From Bacillota bacterium (GTDB lineage: Bacteria; Bacillota; Clostridia; Lachnospirales; Lachnospiraceae): a DNA stretch of 64,000 nt. The notes below the pieces were generated by a model. The model was not told the origin of the DNA and did not search any database. It saw only the letters and a list, made by a program, of their open reading frames with translations. The first letter of the stretch is position 1; each line of letters opens with the position of its first letter. A program made the translations under genes and the position numbers. Below, in pieces: positions 15,578 to 24,462 of the stretch. Location of the stretch: the NCBI GenBank assembly GCA_023409535.1, contig JAEYGZ010000039.1:186001-250000 (forward strand), in the 5' to 3' direction.

Positions 15578-17998
15578 ATGAAAACAAGTATCATCATTCC
15601 ATATCACAGAGGGGAAGTTTACCTTCGTGATTGTCTGGATAGCTTGAAAGAGCAGTCCGGGCAGGATATGGAAGTATTACTTATTTGTGATCACGCTAAT
15701 GAGGAAGATTTAAAGTGTGTGAAAGAGTATTACCAGGAGTTGCCCATTCAGGTTTACCACTTACAGGATACCACAGGAGTGGCTGCCGCAAGAAATTTGG
15801 GGATTGAGAAGGCCGCCGGAGATTATATCTATTTCCTTGACAGCGATGACTACCTGCTTGCCGGAACACTGGAAAAATTGTTGCTGAGTGCGCAGCTTCA
15901 GGATTATGATATCGTTTACGGTAAGAAATCCCCTACCTGGTTCAGCAGATCGGTTTACCTGACGAATAAGCAGGAAGCGGATACAGGGGATGAAGAGCAG
16001 GAAGGCGAAGCAAGCGACAACGAATCACCGGAACTGCAGGCAGAGCATGGAGCGTCCCGGCGTCACCATCATAAGGCGAAGGATGCTGGTGAGGAAGAGG
16101 GTTCAGAGGAAGACGAATCCGATGAAACTCAAGTGGATAAGGATGTTAAGGATGATATTGAGGTAAGAGTGGATAAGCGATTTGCGGAGGAATTGGAGGA
16201 AACTGAAGCAAACCTGACCGAGGAACAGCTGCAGCGCCGGATAGAAATAAACAGGATTCAGGCATATCGTATTCTGGTTGCCAAACGGAAAGGTGTTCGT
16301 AATATCTCAGTATTAAATATTTTATTTAAGAGAAGTTTTATTGAGGAGCAACATTTGCGCTTCCCGGAAAATCTGGTTTATCTGTCCGATGTTCCGTTTC
16401 TGCTGGAAGCATTATCAAAGACAGATAGCTTTTGTAAATGCCTGTCGGCCAAATATGTGAAAAGAAAGCATAATGATGCGATTAATTTTCCGTCATTGAC
16501 CCAGGTTAAGGATCCAAACCGCTTTTATGAATTTTTAGATACCTATTATGAGACTGCAGCCAGGCTTCCGAAGGCATCCGAGCTCAGAGATCATTTTGAC
16601 ATAAAATATATCACTTATTATACCAGGGTATATGCACCAAAATTGAAAAGAAGTCCAAACAATGCCTGGCGGGAAGAAAACTTTGACAGCATGAGTGATA
16701 TTATCAGGCAGGTTAACCCGGAGGTCCTTAAGGCATTGAAGGGCTATAAGAAGTTGATTGTCAAGGCACTGATTAAGAAGAACTTAAAGGCTTCCATCCG
16801 CATTGCTACGCTTCATCTGGGAATAAAGAAGCTTAAGCGAGTCATAAAAAGCAGGAAAGCGATGATCAGTTCTCTTTATACCCATGTCTTTCTTAAAAGA
16901 AAGGTGCAGGAGAACTGGATTTTATTTGAAAGCTTTTTCGGCAAAAATTATTCCGACAGTCCCAAATATATTTATGAGTATTTGGCTGAGAACAATCCCG
17001 GCAAATACAAATTTATCTGGGTAATAGATAAAAAGAATACAAAGATACCTTATCCGCATATAAAAATCAAGCGTTTTAGTCTGCTTTATTTCTATTACCT
17101 TGCCCGTTGCAAGTATTTTGTCTTTAACGGACGGCAGCCGGAATGGATGGTAAAGCGAAAAGAGATGGTGTTTTTGCAGACCTGGCATGGAACACCGTTA
17201 AAGAAGCTGGTGTTTGATATGGATGATGTTACTTCGGCATCACCTAAATATAAGCAGCAGGTGTACAAGCAATCCAGAGCCTGGGATTATCTGATCGCTC
17301 CGAATGAATTCAGCAGCCAGACCTTTCGAAGATGCTTTATGTATGAAAATACCATGCTGGATACCGGATATCCGAGAAATGATATCCTTCACGATCCGAA
17401 ACGGGACGAGCTGGCGGCAAGGATACGAAAAAAACTCGGTATTCCGGCAGAAAAGACAGCGATACTTTATGCACCTACCTGGCGTGATGATGAGTTCTAC
17501 GGAAAAGGTCAATATAAATTCCAGCTTCAGCTTGATCTGGACTTAATGAAGGAACGGTTAGGAGAGAATTATGTAATACTGCTTCGAACCCATTATTTTA
17601 TTGCGGATTCCCTTGATGTAAGTGCATACCGCGGCTTTGCGTATAATTTAAGCAGATATGATGATATATCCGAGCTTTATCTGATCTCGGATATCCTGAT
17701 TACAGATTACTCCTCCGTTTTCTTTGATTATGCGAATTTGAGGAGGCCGATGCTGTTCTTTACCTATGATCTTGAGCGGTATCGGGATGTTTTGCGAGGC
17801 TTTTATTTTGACATTGAGAAGGAGGTTCCCGGACCGTTACTTTTCACTACGGAGGAAGTTATCGATGCTGTCGGAAACATTGAGACGGTGTATCGTGAAT
17901 ATAGCCAAAGGTATGATGAATTCTATGACAGATTTTGTGAATGGGAAGATGGACATGCCGCAGAAAAAGTGGTAAAATCGGTGTTTGAGGATAAATAA
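15578..17998 (+). CDS. Bifunctional GT2 glycosyltransferase / CDP-glycerol glycerophosphotransferase
   Basis: An 806-residue fusion. Residues 1-115 are a GT-A family 2 domain (MKTSIIIPYHRGEVYLRDCLDSL, then the FLDSDDYL nucleotide-sugar motif). Residues about 135-215 are a strongly acidic low-complexity insert with a short HHH run. The GT2 domain then resumes (about 220-300). From about 440 to 800 lies a TagB/TagF-type polyglycerolphosphate transferase (TWHGTPLKKLVFD, GYPRNDIL, APTWRDDEFYGKGQY, ITDYSSVFFDY). It probably adds a sugar and glycerol-phosphate units to a lipid-linked wall polymer at the inner membrane face. GGAGG lies just before ATG 15578. It is the first gene of the six-gene operon. 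Confidence 0.88.
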   Translation: MKTSIIIPYHRGEVYLRDCLDSLKEQSGQDMEVLLICDHANEEDLKCVKEYYQELPIQVYHLQDTTGVAAARNLGIEKAAGDYIYFLDSDDYLLAGTLEKLLLSAQLQDYDIVYGKKSPTWFSRSVYLTNKQEADTGDEEQEGEASDNESPELQAEHGASRRHHHKAKDAGEEEGSEEDESDETQVDKDVKDDIEVRVDKRFAEELEETEANLTEEQLQRRIEINRIQAYRILVAKRKGVRNISVLNILFKRSFIEEQHLRFPENLVYLSDVPFLLEALSKTDSFCKCLSAKYVKRKHNDAINFPSLTQVKDPNRFYEFLDTYYETAARLPKASELRDHFDIKYITYYTRVYAPKLKRSPNNAWREENFDSMSDIIRQVNPEVLKALKGYKKLIVKALIKKNLKASIRIATLHLGIKKLKRVIKSRKAMISSLYTHVFLKRKVQENWILFESFFGKNYSDSPKYIYEYLAENNPGKYKFIWVIDKKNTKIPYPHIKIKRFSLLYFYYLARCKYFVFNGRQPEWMVKRKEMVFLQTWHGTPLKKLVFDMDDVTSASPKYKQQVYKQSRAWDYLIAPNEFSSQTFRRCFMYENTMLDTGYPRNDILHDPKRDELAARIRKKLGIPAEKTAILYAPTWRDDEFYGKGQYKFQLQLDLDLMKERLGENYVILLRTHYFIADSLDVSAYRGFAYNLSRYDDISELYLISDILITDYSSVFFDYANLRRPMLFFTYDLERYRDVLRGFYFDIEKEVPGPLLFTTEEVIDAVGNIETVYREYSQRYDEFYDRFCEWEDGHAAEKVVKSVFEDK

Positions 17999-18096
17999 CC
18001 CATAAGATTGCGGGTAAGGGTGGTACCGGTCGCGGGGGGTATCGTGTACCATGGTACAACGTACCACAGATATCATTGGATAAAGTGGAGGTAAAT

Positions 18097-18885
18097 TTGA
18101 AAACTGTTTGGATTAACTTTAGTAAGTACCGGTTCCTGCTTGGCGAGCTGGTTAAGAAAGATATCAAATTAAAGTACCGCAGATCCTATCTTGGTATTTT
18201 ATGGACTTTATTGGAGCCGCTGCTCACTACTGCGGTGTTGGCCTTTGTATTTTCCGGACTGTATCATAAGTCGGATCGGACCTTCCCGGTTTATATTCTG
18301 ACCGGACGGTTGTTGTATTCCTTTTTCTCCAATTCCACCAAGGCGGCGATGAAAGCAATCCGCAGTAACAGCGCTATGATTAAGAAGGTATATGTTCCGA
18401 AATATATTTATCCGTTTTCCGCTGTATTATCGAATTATGTGACCTTTGCGATATCACTTGTAATATTGGCAGGAGCGATGCTGATATTTAACGTAACTCC
18501 GACAATCTATATGCTGCAAGCGGTAGTGCCGCTGCTGATGGTGCTGATTTTAGCAATGGGCACAGGCATGATTCTTGCAACTTTGGCAGTATTCTTCCGT
18601 GATTTGGAATACTTGTGGAGCGTAATACTTATGCTGATTATGTATACCTCTGCAATATTTTATGATTTATCTGATAAAAGATTTGCAGATAATAAGTTAT
18701 TAGAACCAATCATGAAGTTGTTTAATCCGCTTTATGATATTATAATTAACTTCAGGAATGCGGTATTTGGTCATCCGTTAAATCAGCAGGCACTGATTAT
18801 TTCCGCAATCTATAGCTTTGGTACTTTACTCATCGGTATTCTGCTGTTTTATCGGAAGCAGGATGATTTTATATTGAATATTTAA
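18097..18885 (+). CDS. ABC-2 type permease for wall-polymer export (TagG/Wzm-like)
   Basis: A 262-residue permease with about six transmembrane helices that would flip the lipid-linked polymer outward together with the next gene's ATPase. The amphipathic start KYRFLLGELVKKDIKLKYRRSYLGILWTLLEPL is characteristic of TagG/Wzm proteins. The frame is open from TTG 18076, but GGAGG at 18087-18091 points to TTG 18097, five bases later, giving MKTVWINFSKY. The use of TTG is notable but fits the spacing. The 78-base gap before 18076 contains a short palindrome, GTACCATGGTAC. Confidence 0.9.
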   Translation: MKTVWINFSKYRFLLGELVKKDIKLKYRRSYLGILWTLLEPLLTTAVLAFVFSGLYHKSDRTFPVYILTGRLLYSFFSNSTKAAMKAIRSNSAMIKKVYVPKYIYPFSAVLSNYVTFAISLVILAGAMLIFNVTPTIYMLQAVVPLLMVLILAMGTGMILATLAVFFRDLEYLWSVILMLIMYTSAIFYDLSDKRFADNKLLEPIMKLFNPLYDIIINFRNAVFGHPLNQQALIISAIYSFGTLLIGILLFYRKQDDFILNI

Positions 18886-18911
18886 TATTACATGCGGTTA
18901 AAACGGAGGAT

Positions 18912-19658
18912 ATGGTGAAAGAGAAAGTATTAGTGGTTGATAATGTCAGTATGAAATTCAACCTGATGGAGAAGAAAGTTGATAATTTAAAAGAGTATTT
19001 TATAAAGTTAATGACCAATGAACTCAGGTATCAGGAGTTCTGGGCGTTACAAAACGTCTCTTTTTCTATAAATAAAGGAGACCGATTAGGCATATTAGGT
19101 TTAAACGGTGCCGGTAAGAGCACACTGCTTAAAATTATTGCGGGTGTCTTAAAGGCTACGGAGGGAAAGATATCCATTAAAGGCAAGATTGTCCCTCTGC
19201 TGGAGCTTGGTGCGGGCTTTGACCCCCAGTATACCGGTGCGGAGAATATCTATCTGTATGGAGCCGTGCTTGGTTATCCCAAGGAGTTTATCAGAGAGAA
19301 ATATGCGGAAATCGTGGAATATTCAGAACTGGGAGACTTTATAAATGTGCCCGTAAAAAATTATTCCTCCGGTATGAAGGCCAGACTTGGTTTTTCTATC
19401 GCGACGATTGTGGAGCCGGATATATTAATCCTTGATGAAGTACTGTCGGTTGGAGATGCGAAGTTTCGCAAGAAGAGTGAGAAGAAAATTAAGGATATGT
19501 TTGACAATGGAGTGACAGTGCTGTTTGTATCCCATTCCCTGGAGCAGGTTAACCGCTTATGTAATTGCGCAATCATCCTTGAAAGAGGTAAGCTGATTGC
19601 CAAAGGAAAAGTAAAGGATGTCAGCGCAATCTATGAAGCGAAGATAAATGAAAATTAA
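18912..19658 (+). CDS. Wall-polymer export ABC ATPase (TagH/Wzt-like)
   Basis: A 248-residue ATPase. It shows Walker A GLNGAGKST, the short extended Q-loop region LLELGAGFDPQYTGAENIYLYG typical of polysaccharide exporters, the signature YSSGMKARLGFSIAT and Walker B ILILDEVLSVGD. There is no extra C-terminal carbohydrate-binding domain, so export should be of the TagH-like rather than the Wzt O9a type. ATG 18912 follows GGAGG. It is the partner of the permease just upstream. Confidence 0.92.
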   Translation: MVKEKVLVVDNVSMKFNLMEKKVDNLKEYFIKLMTNELRYQEFWALQNVSFSINKGDRLGILGLNGAGKSTLLKIIAGVLKATEGKISIKGKIVPLLELGAGFDPQYTGAENIYLYGAVLGYPKEFIREKYAEIVEYSELGDFINVPVKNYSSGMKARLGFSIATIVEPDILILDEVLSVGDAKFRKKSEKKIKDMFDNGVTVLFVSHSLEQVNRLCNCAIILERGKLIAKGKVKDVSAIYEAKINEN

Positions 19659-19678
19659 TGACGAGGAGTTAATAGAAG

Positions 19679-20083
19679 ATGAAAAAGGTAATTACTTACG
19701 GAACATATGATTTATTGCATGTCGGACATATTAATCTGCTAAGGAGGGCAAAGGAGCTGGGGGATTATCTTGTTGTGGTGTTATCCTCCGATGAATTTAA
19801 TTCTCTCAAGCATAAGACGGCGTATCATTGCTATGAGGACAGAAAACTCATTCTTGAAGCAATCAAATATGTGGATGAGGTTATTCCTGAGTATACCTGG
19901 GAACAGAAAATTCAGGATGTTGTCGATAATCAGATCGACGTATTTGTCATGGGTGATGACTGGAAGGGACAGTTTGATTTCTTAATGGATTACTGTGAGG
20001 TCGTTTATCTTCCCAGAACCGAGGGAATATCAACAACAAAGATTAAACAGGATTTGAATTTGGGCGTGAAGAAAAATCAATAA
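19679..20083 (+). CDS. tagD: Glycerol-3-phosphate cytidylyltransferase
   Basis: Makes CDP-glycerol from CTP and glycerol 3-phosphate, the donor for the glycerophosphotransferases around it. The 134-residue size is standard. Motifs are complete: GTYDLLHVGHINLLRRAK with the HxGH, and RTEGISTTKIKQDL containing the RTEGISTT signature. Its presence is strong evidence that the operon builds a poly(glycerol phosphate) polymer. Confidence 0.95.
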   Translation: MKKVITYGTYDLLHVGHINLLRRAKELGDYLVVVLSSDEFNSLKHKTAYHCYEDRKLILEAIKYVDEVIPEYTWEQKIQDVVDNQIDVFVMGDDWKGQFDFLMDYCEVVYLPRTEGISTTKIKQDLNLGVKKNQ

Positions 20084-20110
20084 TCATCCATAAGAAATAT
20101 CGAGGAACCT

Positions 20111-21328
20111 ATGAGCGAAGCATCGAATTTACCTATAAAACTTAAAAAATCAATTAAGAAAATGATGGAACGGGTTATTTTAAAAACCTATCGGTTTTTA
20201 ACCCGTTTCTTACCGGTCAATAAGAAAATCATTTTGTTCGAGTGCAATTTAGGTCGAAATTATACCGGTAATCCTAAGGCGATCTATGAAGAAATGGTCA
20301 GGCAGGGTTTAGACCGGAAATACCGCTGTTATTTTATCCTTGAGGATCCCGGGACACCCATACCGGGGGCAGCAAGACCCGTAAAACGCAGCAGATTATT
20401 GTATTTTTATCTGTTTGCGGTTGCCGGTATCTGGGTGTGTGATACAAGATTGCCCAAATACATCATTAAGAGACCGGAATGCGTATACATACAAACCTGG
20501 CACGGAACTCCCTTGAAAAAGCTGGCACTTGATATGGACACGGTGTTTATGGCTGGAGAAAAGGGGATAGAGAATTATAAAAAGAATTTTTATAATAATA
20601 CCCAGACTTGGGACTACCTGGTGTCACAGAATTATTTTTCAACAGAGATCTTTCGCAGAGCCTTTGCATTTCAGAAGGAGATGCTGGAGATCGGCTATCC
20701 GAGAAATGATGTGCTTTTTGAAAAAAATAATCCGGAGGATATTGCCGCACTTAAAAGGACACTTGGACTTCCTCTGGACAAAAAGGTCATTCTGTATGCA
20801 CCAACCTGGAGAGACAATGAGTTTTATGGCAAGGGAAATTATAAGTTCAATCCGCCGCTGGATTTTCATAAGCTTGCGGACTGTCTCGGAGAGGATACGA
20901 TAATGATCGTCAAATATCATTATCTGGTGATGGATCAGATTGATTGGTCACCTTACCGGGGATTTGTTTATCCCTGTGATTTAAGCTATGATATCTCCGA
21001 CCTTTACCTTGTCTCCGATATGATGATTACGGATTATTCCTCGGTAATGTTTGATTATAGCCTGCTTAAGAGACCGATGCTGTTCTTTTGCTATGATCTT
21101 GAGGAATATAAGGATTATCTGCGAGGCTTTTATTTTGATTTCCTTGCTGAAGCACCCGGTCCGGTGGTGAAAACTACGGATGAGCTGATCGATGCAATAA
21201 AGTACTATGCTTCTGAGGCTTATACGGAGAAACAGGAAGCCTTCTATCAGAAATTTAATCATGCGGATGATGGAAATGCTTCCAAGAAGATAGTGGAGCT
21301 GATTGTTAAGAATGCCTTCCTTAGTTAG
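20111..21328 (+). CDS. CDP-glycerol glycerophosphotransferase (TagB/TagF family)
   Basis: A 405-residue peripheral-membrane GT-B transferase that adds glycerol phosphate from CDP-glycerol to the growing polymer. Motifs: QTWHGTPLKKLALDMD, GYPRNDVLFE, YAPTWRDNEFYGKGNY and MMITDYSSVMFDYS. It is clearly related to the C-terminal half of the first gene of the operon and to the next gene. Which enzyme primes and which polymerises cannot be decided. The start ATG 20111 follows GAGGAACCT. Confidence 0.92.
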   Translation: MSEASNLPIKLKKSIKKMMERVILKTYRFLTRFLPVNKKIILFECNLGRNYTGNPKAIYEEMVRQGLDRKYRCYFILEDPGTPIPGAARPVKRSRLLYFYLFAVAGIWVCDTRLPKYIIKRPECVYIQTWHGTPLKKLALDMDTVFMAGEKGIENYKKNFYNNTQTWDYLVSQNYFSTEIFRRAFAFQKEMLEIGYPRNDVLFEKNNPEDIAALKRTLGLPLDKKVILYAPTWRDNEFYGKGNYKFNPPLDFHKLADCLGEDTIMIVKYHYLVMDQIDWSPYRGFVYPCDLSYDISDLYLVSDMMITDYSSVMFDYSLLKRPMLFFCYDLEEYKDYLRGFYFDFLAEAPGPVVKTTDELIDAIKYYASEAYTEKQEAFYQKFNHADDGNASKKIVELIVKNAFLS

Positions 21329-21339
21329 GAGAAACTCAT

Positions 21340-22488
21340 ATGTCGAAGACCTTGGGGTATTTTCTGTTTGCATTGGTTTATGACCTGTGCAAGCTGGTAC
21401 CAATTAAGAAAAAAAGCGTATTTTGTATCATGACCCACGATGATGGTGAGGGCAGTAATGTTAGTATTGCTTCAAAGGCATTGATGAGATATGATAAGGG
21501 CTATACTTTTTCTTATGTGACCAGGCAGGATACCGGTGCGGTTAAGTCGCTTTCCGGAAGAAGGAGCCTGTTATCCTTCTTCGTTCAAAAACCCTATGAA
21601 ATGGCCCGTGCGCAGATTATACTGATGGATAATGTATTCCTGCCCTATGCTTATCTAAAACGCCGCAAAGGTACGAAGGTGGTGCAGTTATGGCACGGTA
21701 CCGGAACCATCAAGAAGTTCGGACAGGACGTAAATACCGGTAAGCTTAAGAATCTGGAGCGGTGGGCGAATTCCAATATTACGCATCTGATTGTCAATTC
21801 TCCGGCAATGAAGTCACTGTATGCAGGAGCTTTTGGCGTGCCGGAGGAAAAGGTTTATCCCATCGGTCTTCCAAAAACCGATGAGCTGCTGGGAAGAATC
21901 AAAAGTAATGAGGTGTCGCAAAGCAATCCGGAGAAGGAGTATATTTATCAGAAATACAATCTCCCGGCCGACAGAAAGCTGATTCTGTATGCTCCGACCT
22001 TTCGTGACAATATGGATCAGAATCCGAAGCTGATTGAATTATTAAGAGAACTGGGTGAGCATTTGCCGAAGGAATATTTTCTGGGATTAAGGCTGCACCC
22101 GTTTATTGCAAATGCCTTCCCTCAGGAGTCCTTGGGAGAGAACATCTGCCAGCTTTCCTTTGAGCATGATGTGACGACAGTGCTCCTGGCTGCAGATATT
22201 TTAATCACGGATTATTCCTCGATTATCTTTGAATATTGCCTGACAAGGCGCCCGATGATATTCTATGCTTATGATTATGATGAATTTTCTAATCAGGGCA
22301 GAGGCTTCTATTATTCTTATGAGAGCTTTGTACCCGGACCAACCGCACATACCAGCAAAGACGTAATTGATATCATCAGATCGGAGGCTTTTGAACAATA
22401 CAAGCTGGACAGCTTTATTAACAGTCAGTATATTCATACGGACCGGAATGCGACTACCAGACTGATAGAGCTGCTTCGTATGCCGTAA
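21340..22488 (+). CDS. CDP-glycerol glycerophosphotransferase (TagB/TagF family)
   Basis: A 382-residue protein, the third transferase in the operon and the most divergent. Motifs: LWHGTGTIKKFGQDVNTG, GLPKTDELLG, YAPTFRDNMDQN, LRLHPFIANAF and ILITDYSSIIFEYC. The T(W/F)RD and DYSS blocks define the family. The N-terminus lacks the long amphipathic extension of the other two. It is likely the priming enzyme or one with a different acceptor, but this is inference. It starts 11 bases after the previous stop and ends the operon. Confidence 0.9.
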   Translation: MSKTLGYFLFALVYDLCKLVPIKKKSVFCIMTHDDGEGSNVSIASKALMRYDKGYTFSYVTRQDTGAVKSLSGRRSLLSFFVQKPYEMARAQIILMDNVFLPYAYLKRRKGTKVVQLWHGTGTIKKFGQDVNTGKLKNLERWANSNITHLIVNSPAMKSLYAGAFGVPEEKVYPIGLPKTDELLGRIKSNEVSQSNPEKEYIYQKYNLPADRKLILYAPTFRDNMDQNPKLIELLRELGEHLPKEYFLGLRLHPFIANAFPQESLGENICQLSFEHDVTTVLLAADILITDYSSIIFEYCLTRRPMIFYAYDYDEFSNQGRGFYYSYESFVPGPTAHTSKDVIDIIRSEAFEQYKLDSFINSQYIHTDRNATTRLIELLRMP

Positions 22489-22516
22489 ATGAAAATGATA
22501 AAGATTCTCATAACTC

Positions 22517-22545
22517 TTGACAGGAAAAGGGGCCCATGTTAGGAT
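22517..22545 (+). promoter_or_regulatory. Promoter of the ABC transporter pair
   Basis: TTGACA (22517-22522) and TAGGAT (22540-22545) are 17 bases apart. The expected start of transcription falls at the first palindrome at about 22552, so a bound regulator would block it. Confidence 0.65.
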
Positions 22546-22551
22546 GATAAC

Positions 22552-22608
22552 GGTTAGTTAAAGCTAACCATTACTTTTACCCTTTGGTTAGTTATAACTA
22601 ACCAAAGG
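22552..22608 (+). promoter_or_regulatory. Two palindromic operators with GGTTAG/CTAACC half-sites
   Basis: The first site (22552-22569) is GGTTAG, six bases, CTAACC. The second (22581-22608) is a perfect 28-base palindrome with the same half-sites around TTATAA. Both lie just downstream of the -10, the place for a repressor. The half-sites resemble DtxR/IdeR iron boxes, but the spacing (six rather than one base) differs, so a TetR, MarR or other dimer is equally possible. No regulator gene is adjacent. Confidence 0.7.
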
Positions 22609-22641
22609 GAGGAAAAGTTCTATTATGGAAGGAGGATCTTT

Positions 22642-24462
22642 GTGAACACAACAAAGAAGACCGGCATGACAAGATTGTGGGAGCTGGCTCTGATTAAAAA
22701 AGGGCTTGTTATTTTATCATGCATCCTGTCAGTACTTTCCGTGCTGGTAGCATTTACACCTTATATCGCGGTTTATCTTGTAATCCGCGAACTTGTTTCC
22801 AATATGAATGACATCAGCGGACTTAACACGGGACAAATGATAAGCTGCGGTTATCTGGCGGCGGGCGGCGCGGGTGCCGCAATTTTACTTAACTTTGGCG
22901 CGCTGATGTGCAGCCACCTGGCAGCATTTAAGACGCTTTACCGATTAAAGCTTGACTTTACGCAGCATATTGCGTCCTTGCCCCTGGGGTTTCATACGGA
23001 AAACTCAACCGGAAAGCTTCGAAAAATTGTAGACAAAAATATTGAGGATCTGGAAGGCTTCATTGCTCACCAGCTTCCTGATTTGGCAGGATCCTTTGCC
23101 ACACCTCTGATAACAGTTATATTACTGCTTATCTTTGATTGGAGGCTGGGTATTGCGAGTCTTGTACCGGTCATATCGGCTTATCTGATACAGATGGCTG
23201 CATATGGGGGGAAAGGATCACAGTCTTTCATAAAATACTATCAGGATTCCCTGGAGGATATGAATAACGCCGCTGTAGAGTATGTGCGGGGCATCTCTGT
23301 CGTTAAGGCATTTAACCAGACAATCTACTCCTTCCGCAAATTCTATGATTCAATTAAGAATTACAGTACCTATGTCCTTGCCTATACCAAAATGTTTAAA
23401 AATTACTATGGTATTTTTATCGTATTAATTAATTTTGTATTCCTCTTTTTATTGCCTGTGATTATCTGGCTCTCGGATGGGGTGACGGATTATCCGGCTT
23501 TTGCGCTTTCAGCATTGTTCTATCTTATTTTCTCCTTTTCCATACCTACGGCATTTATGAAGGTAATGTATGTATCCAATAAAGGAAAGCAGATTGCCGA
23601 TGGCATTGAGCGAATGGATAGAATCATGGAGGTGGCTCCCCTTCCGATCACAACAGCACCGAAAACAGCGGACAGCTTTACTGTGGCTTTTGAGCATGTG
23701 GTCTTTTCGTATCATGGAGAAGGGGAAGCAGAGGCTCTTTCCGATATTTCCTTTACAGCGCGGCAGGGTGAGGTCACAGCTCTTGTGGGGCCTTCGGGAA
23801 GCGGAAAATCCACAATCGCTCATTTGATCCCCCGATTTTATGATGTGAATTCCGGAGCAGTGAAGATCGGAGGAGTTGATATCCGGGATATGTCGGAGGA
23901 ATATCTGATGAGCATTGTCAGCTTTGTATTTCAGGATGTTTTTCTGTTTAAGCAGAGCATTCTGGATAACATTAAAATCGGAAATGCAAATGCCGCCAGG
24001 GAGGATGTCGTTCGTGCTGCGAAAGCCGCGCAATGCCACGAGTTTATTGAAAAACTGCCCCATGGCTATGATACGGTGGTAGGGACATGCAACATACACC
24101 TTTCCGGCGGGGAGCGTCAGCGTATTGTGATTGCACGTGCCATACTTAAGGATGCACCGATTATTGTATTGGATGAGGCTACGGCCTTTGCTGATCCCGA
24201 AAATGAACAGAAGATACAGCTGGCCTTTGAAAAGCTGATTAAGAACAAGACTGTGATTATTATCGCCCACCGGCTGTCGACAGTTAGAAATGCGAATAAA
24301 ATTCTTGTGGTAGACGGCGGTAAGCTGGCTGAGCAGGGGATACATAATGAATTGGTATCAAAGAAGGGGAGATACAGCCATATGTGGGAGCAATATACCC
24401 ATGCCATGAGCTGGACATTTACCGAAAAGGAGGTCTTGGCTGATGCTGAACCGATTACTTAA
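22642..24462 (+). CDS. ABC exporter-type half-transporter (membrane plus ATPase), subunit 1
   Basis: A 606-residue protein with six transmembrane helices (about 20-310) fused to an ATPase (about 340-590). Walker A is GPSGSGKST, the signature LSGGERQR, and Walker B plus D-loop IIVLDEATAFADPENE. The AFADPENE form is common in the siderophore importers of exporter fold (IrtA/YbtP-like) and differs from drug exporters, so metal-chelate uptake is a plausible role. The GTG-adjacent start at 22642 has GGAGG. The 20-base overlap with the next gene shows a heterodimer. Confidence 0.88.
   Translation: MNTTKKTGMTRLWELALIKKGLVILSCILSVLSVLVAFTPYIAVYLVIRELVSNMNDISGLNTGQMISCGYLAAGGAGAAILLNFGALMCSHLAAFKTLYRLKLDFTQHIASLPLGFHTENSTGKLRKIVDKNIEDLEGFIAHQLPDLAGSFATPLITVILLLIFDWRLGIASLVPVISAYLIQMAAYGGKGSQSFIKYYQDSLEDMNNAAVEYVRGISVVKAFNQTIYSFRKFYDSIKNYSTYVLAYTKMFKNYYGIFIVLINFVFLFLLPVIIWLSDGVTDYPAFALSALFYLIFSFSIPTAFMKVMYVSNKGKQIADGIERMDRIMEVAPLPITTAPKTADSFTVAFEHVVFSYHGEGEAEALSDISFTARQGEVTALVGPSGSGKSTIAHLIPRFYDVNSGAVKIGGVDIRDMSEEYLMSIVSFVFQDVFLFKQSILDNIKIGNANAAREDVVRAAKAAQCHEFIEKLPHGYDTVVGTCNIHLSGGERQRIVIARAILKDAPIIVLDEATAFADPENEQKIQLAFEKLIKNKTVIIIAHRLSTVRNANKILVVDGGKLAEQGIHNELVSKKGRYSHMWEQYTHAMSWTFTEKEVLADAEPIT

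Noticed and set aside
22552..22608. Calling the palindromes a DtxR/IdeR iron box
   Set aside because: Half-sites match but spacing is six bases rather than one, so the regulator cannot be named.
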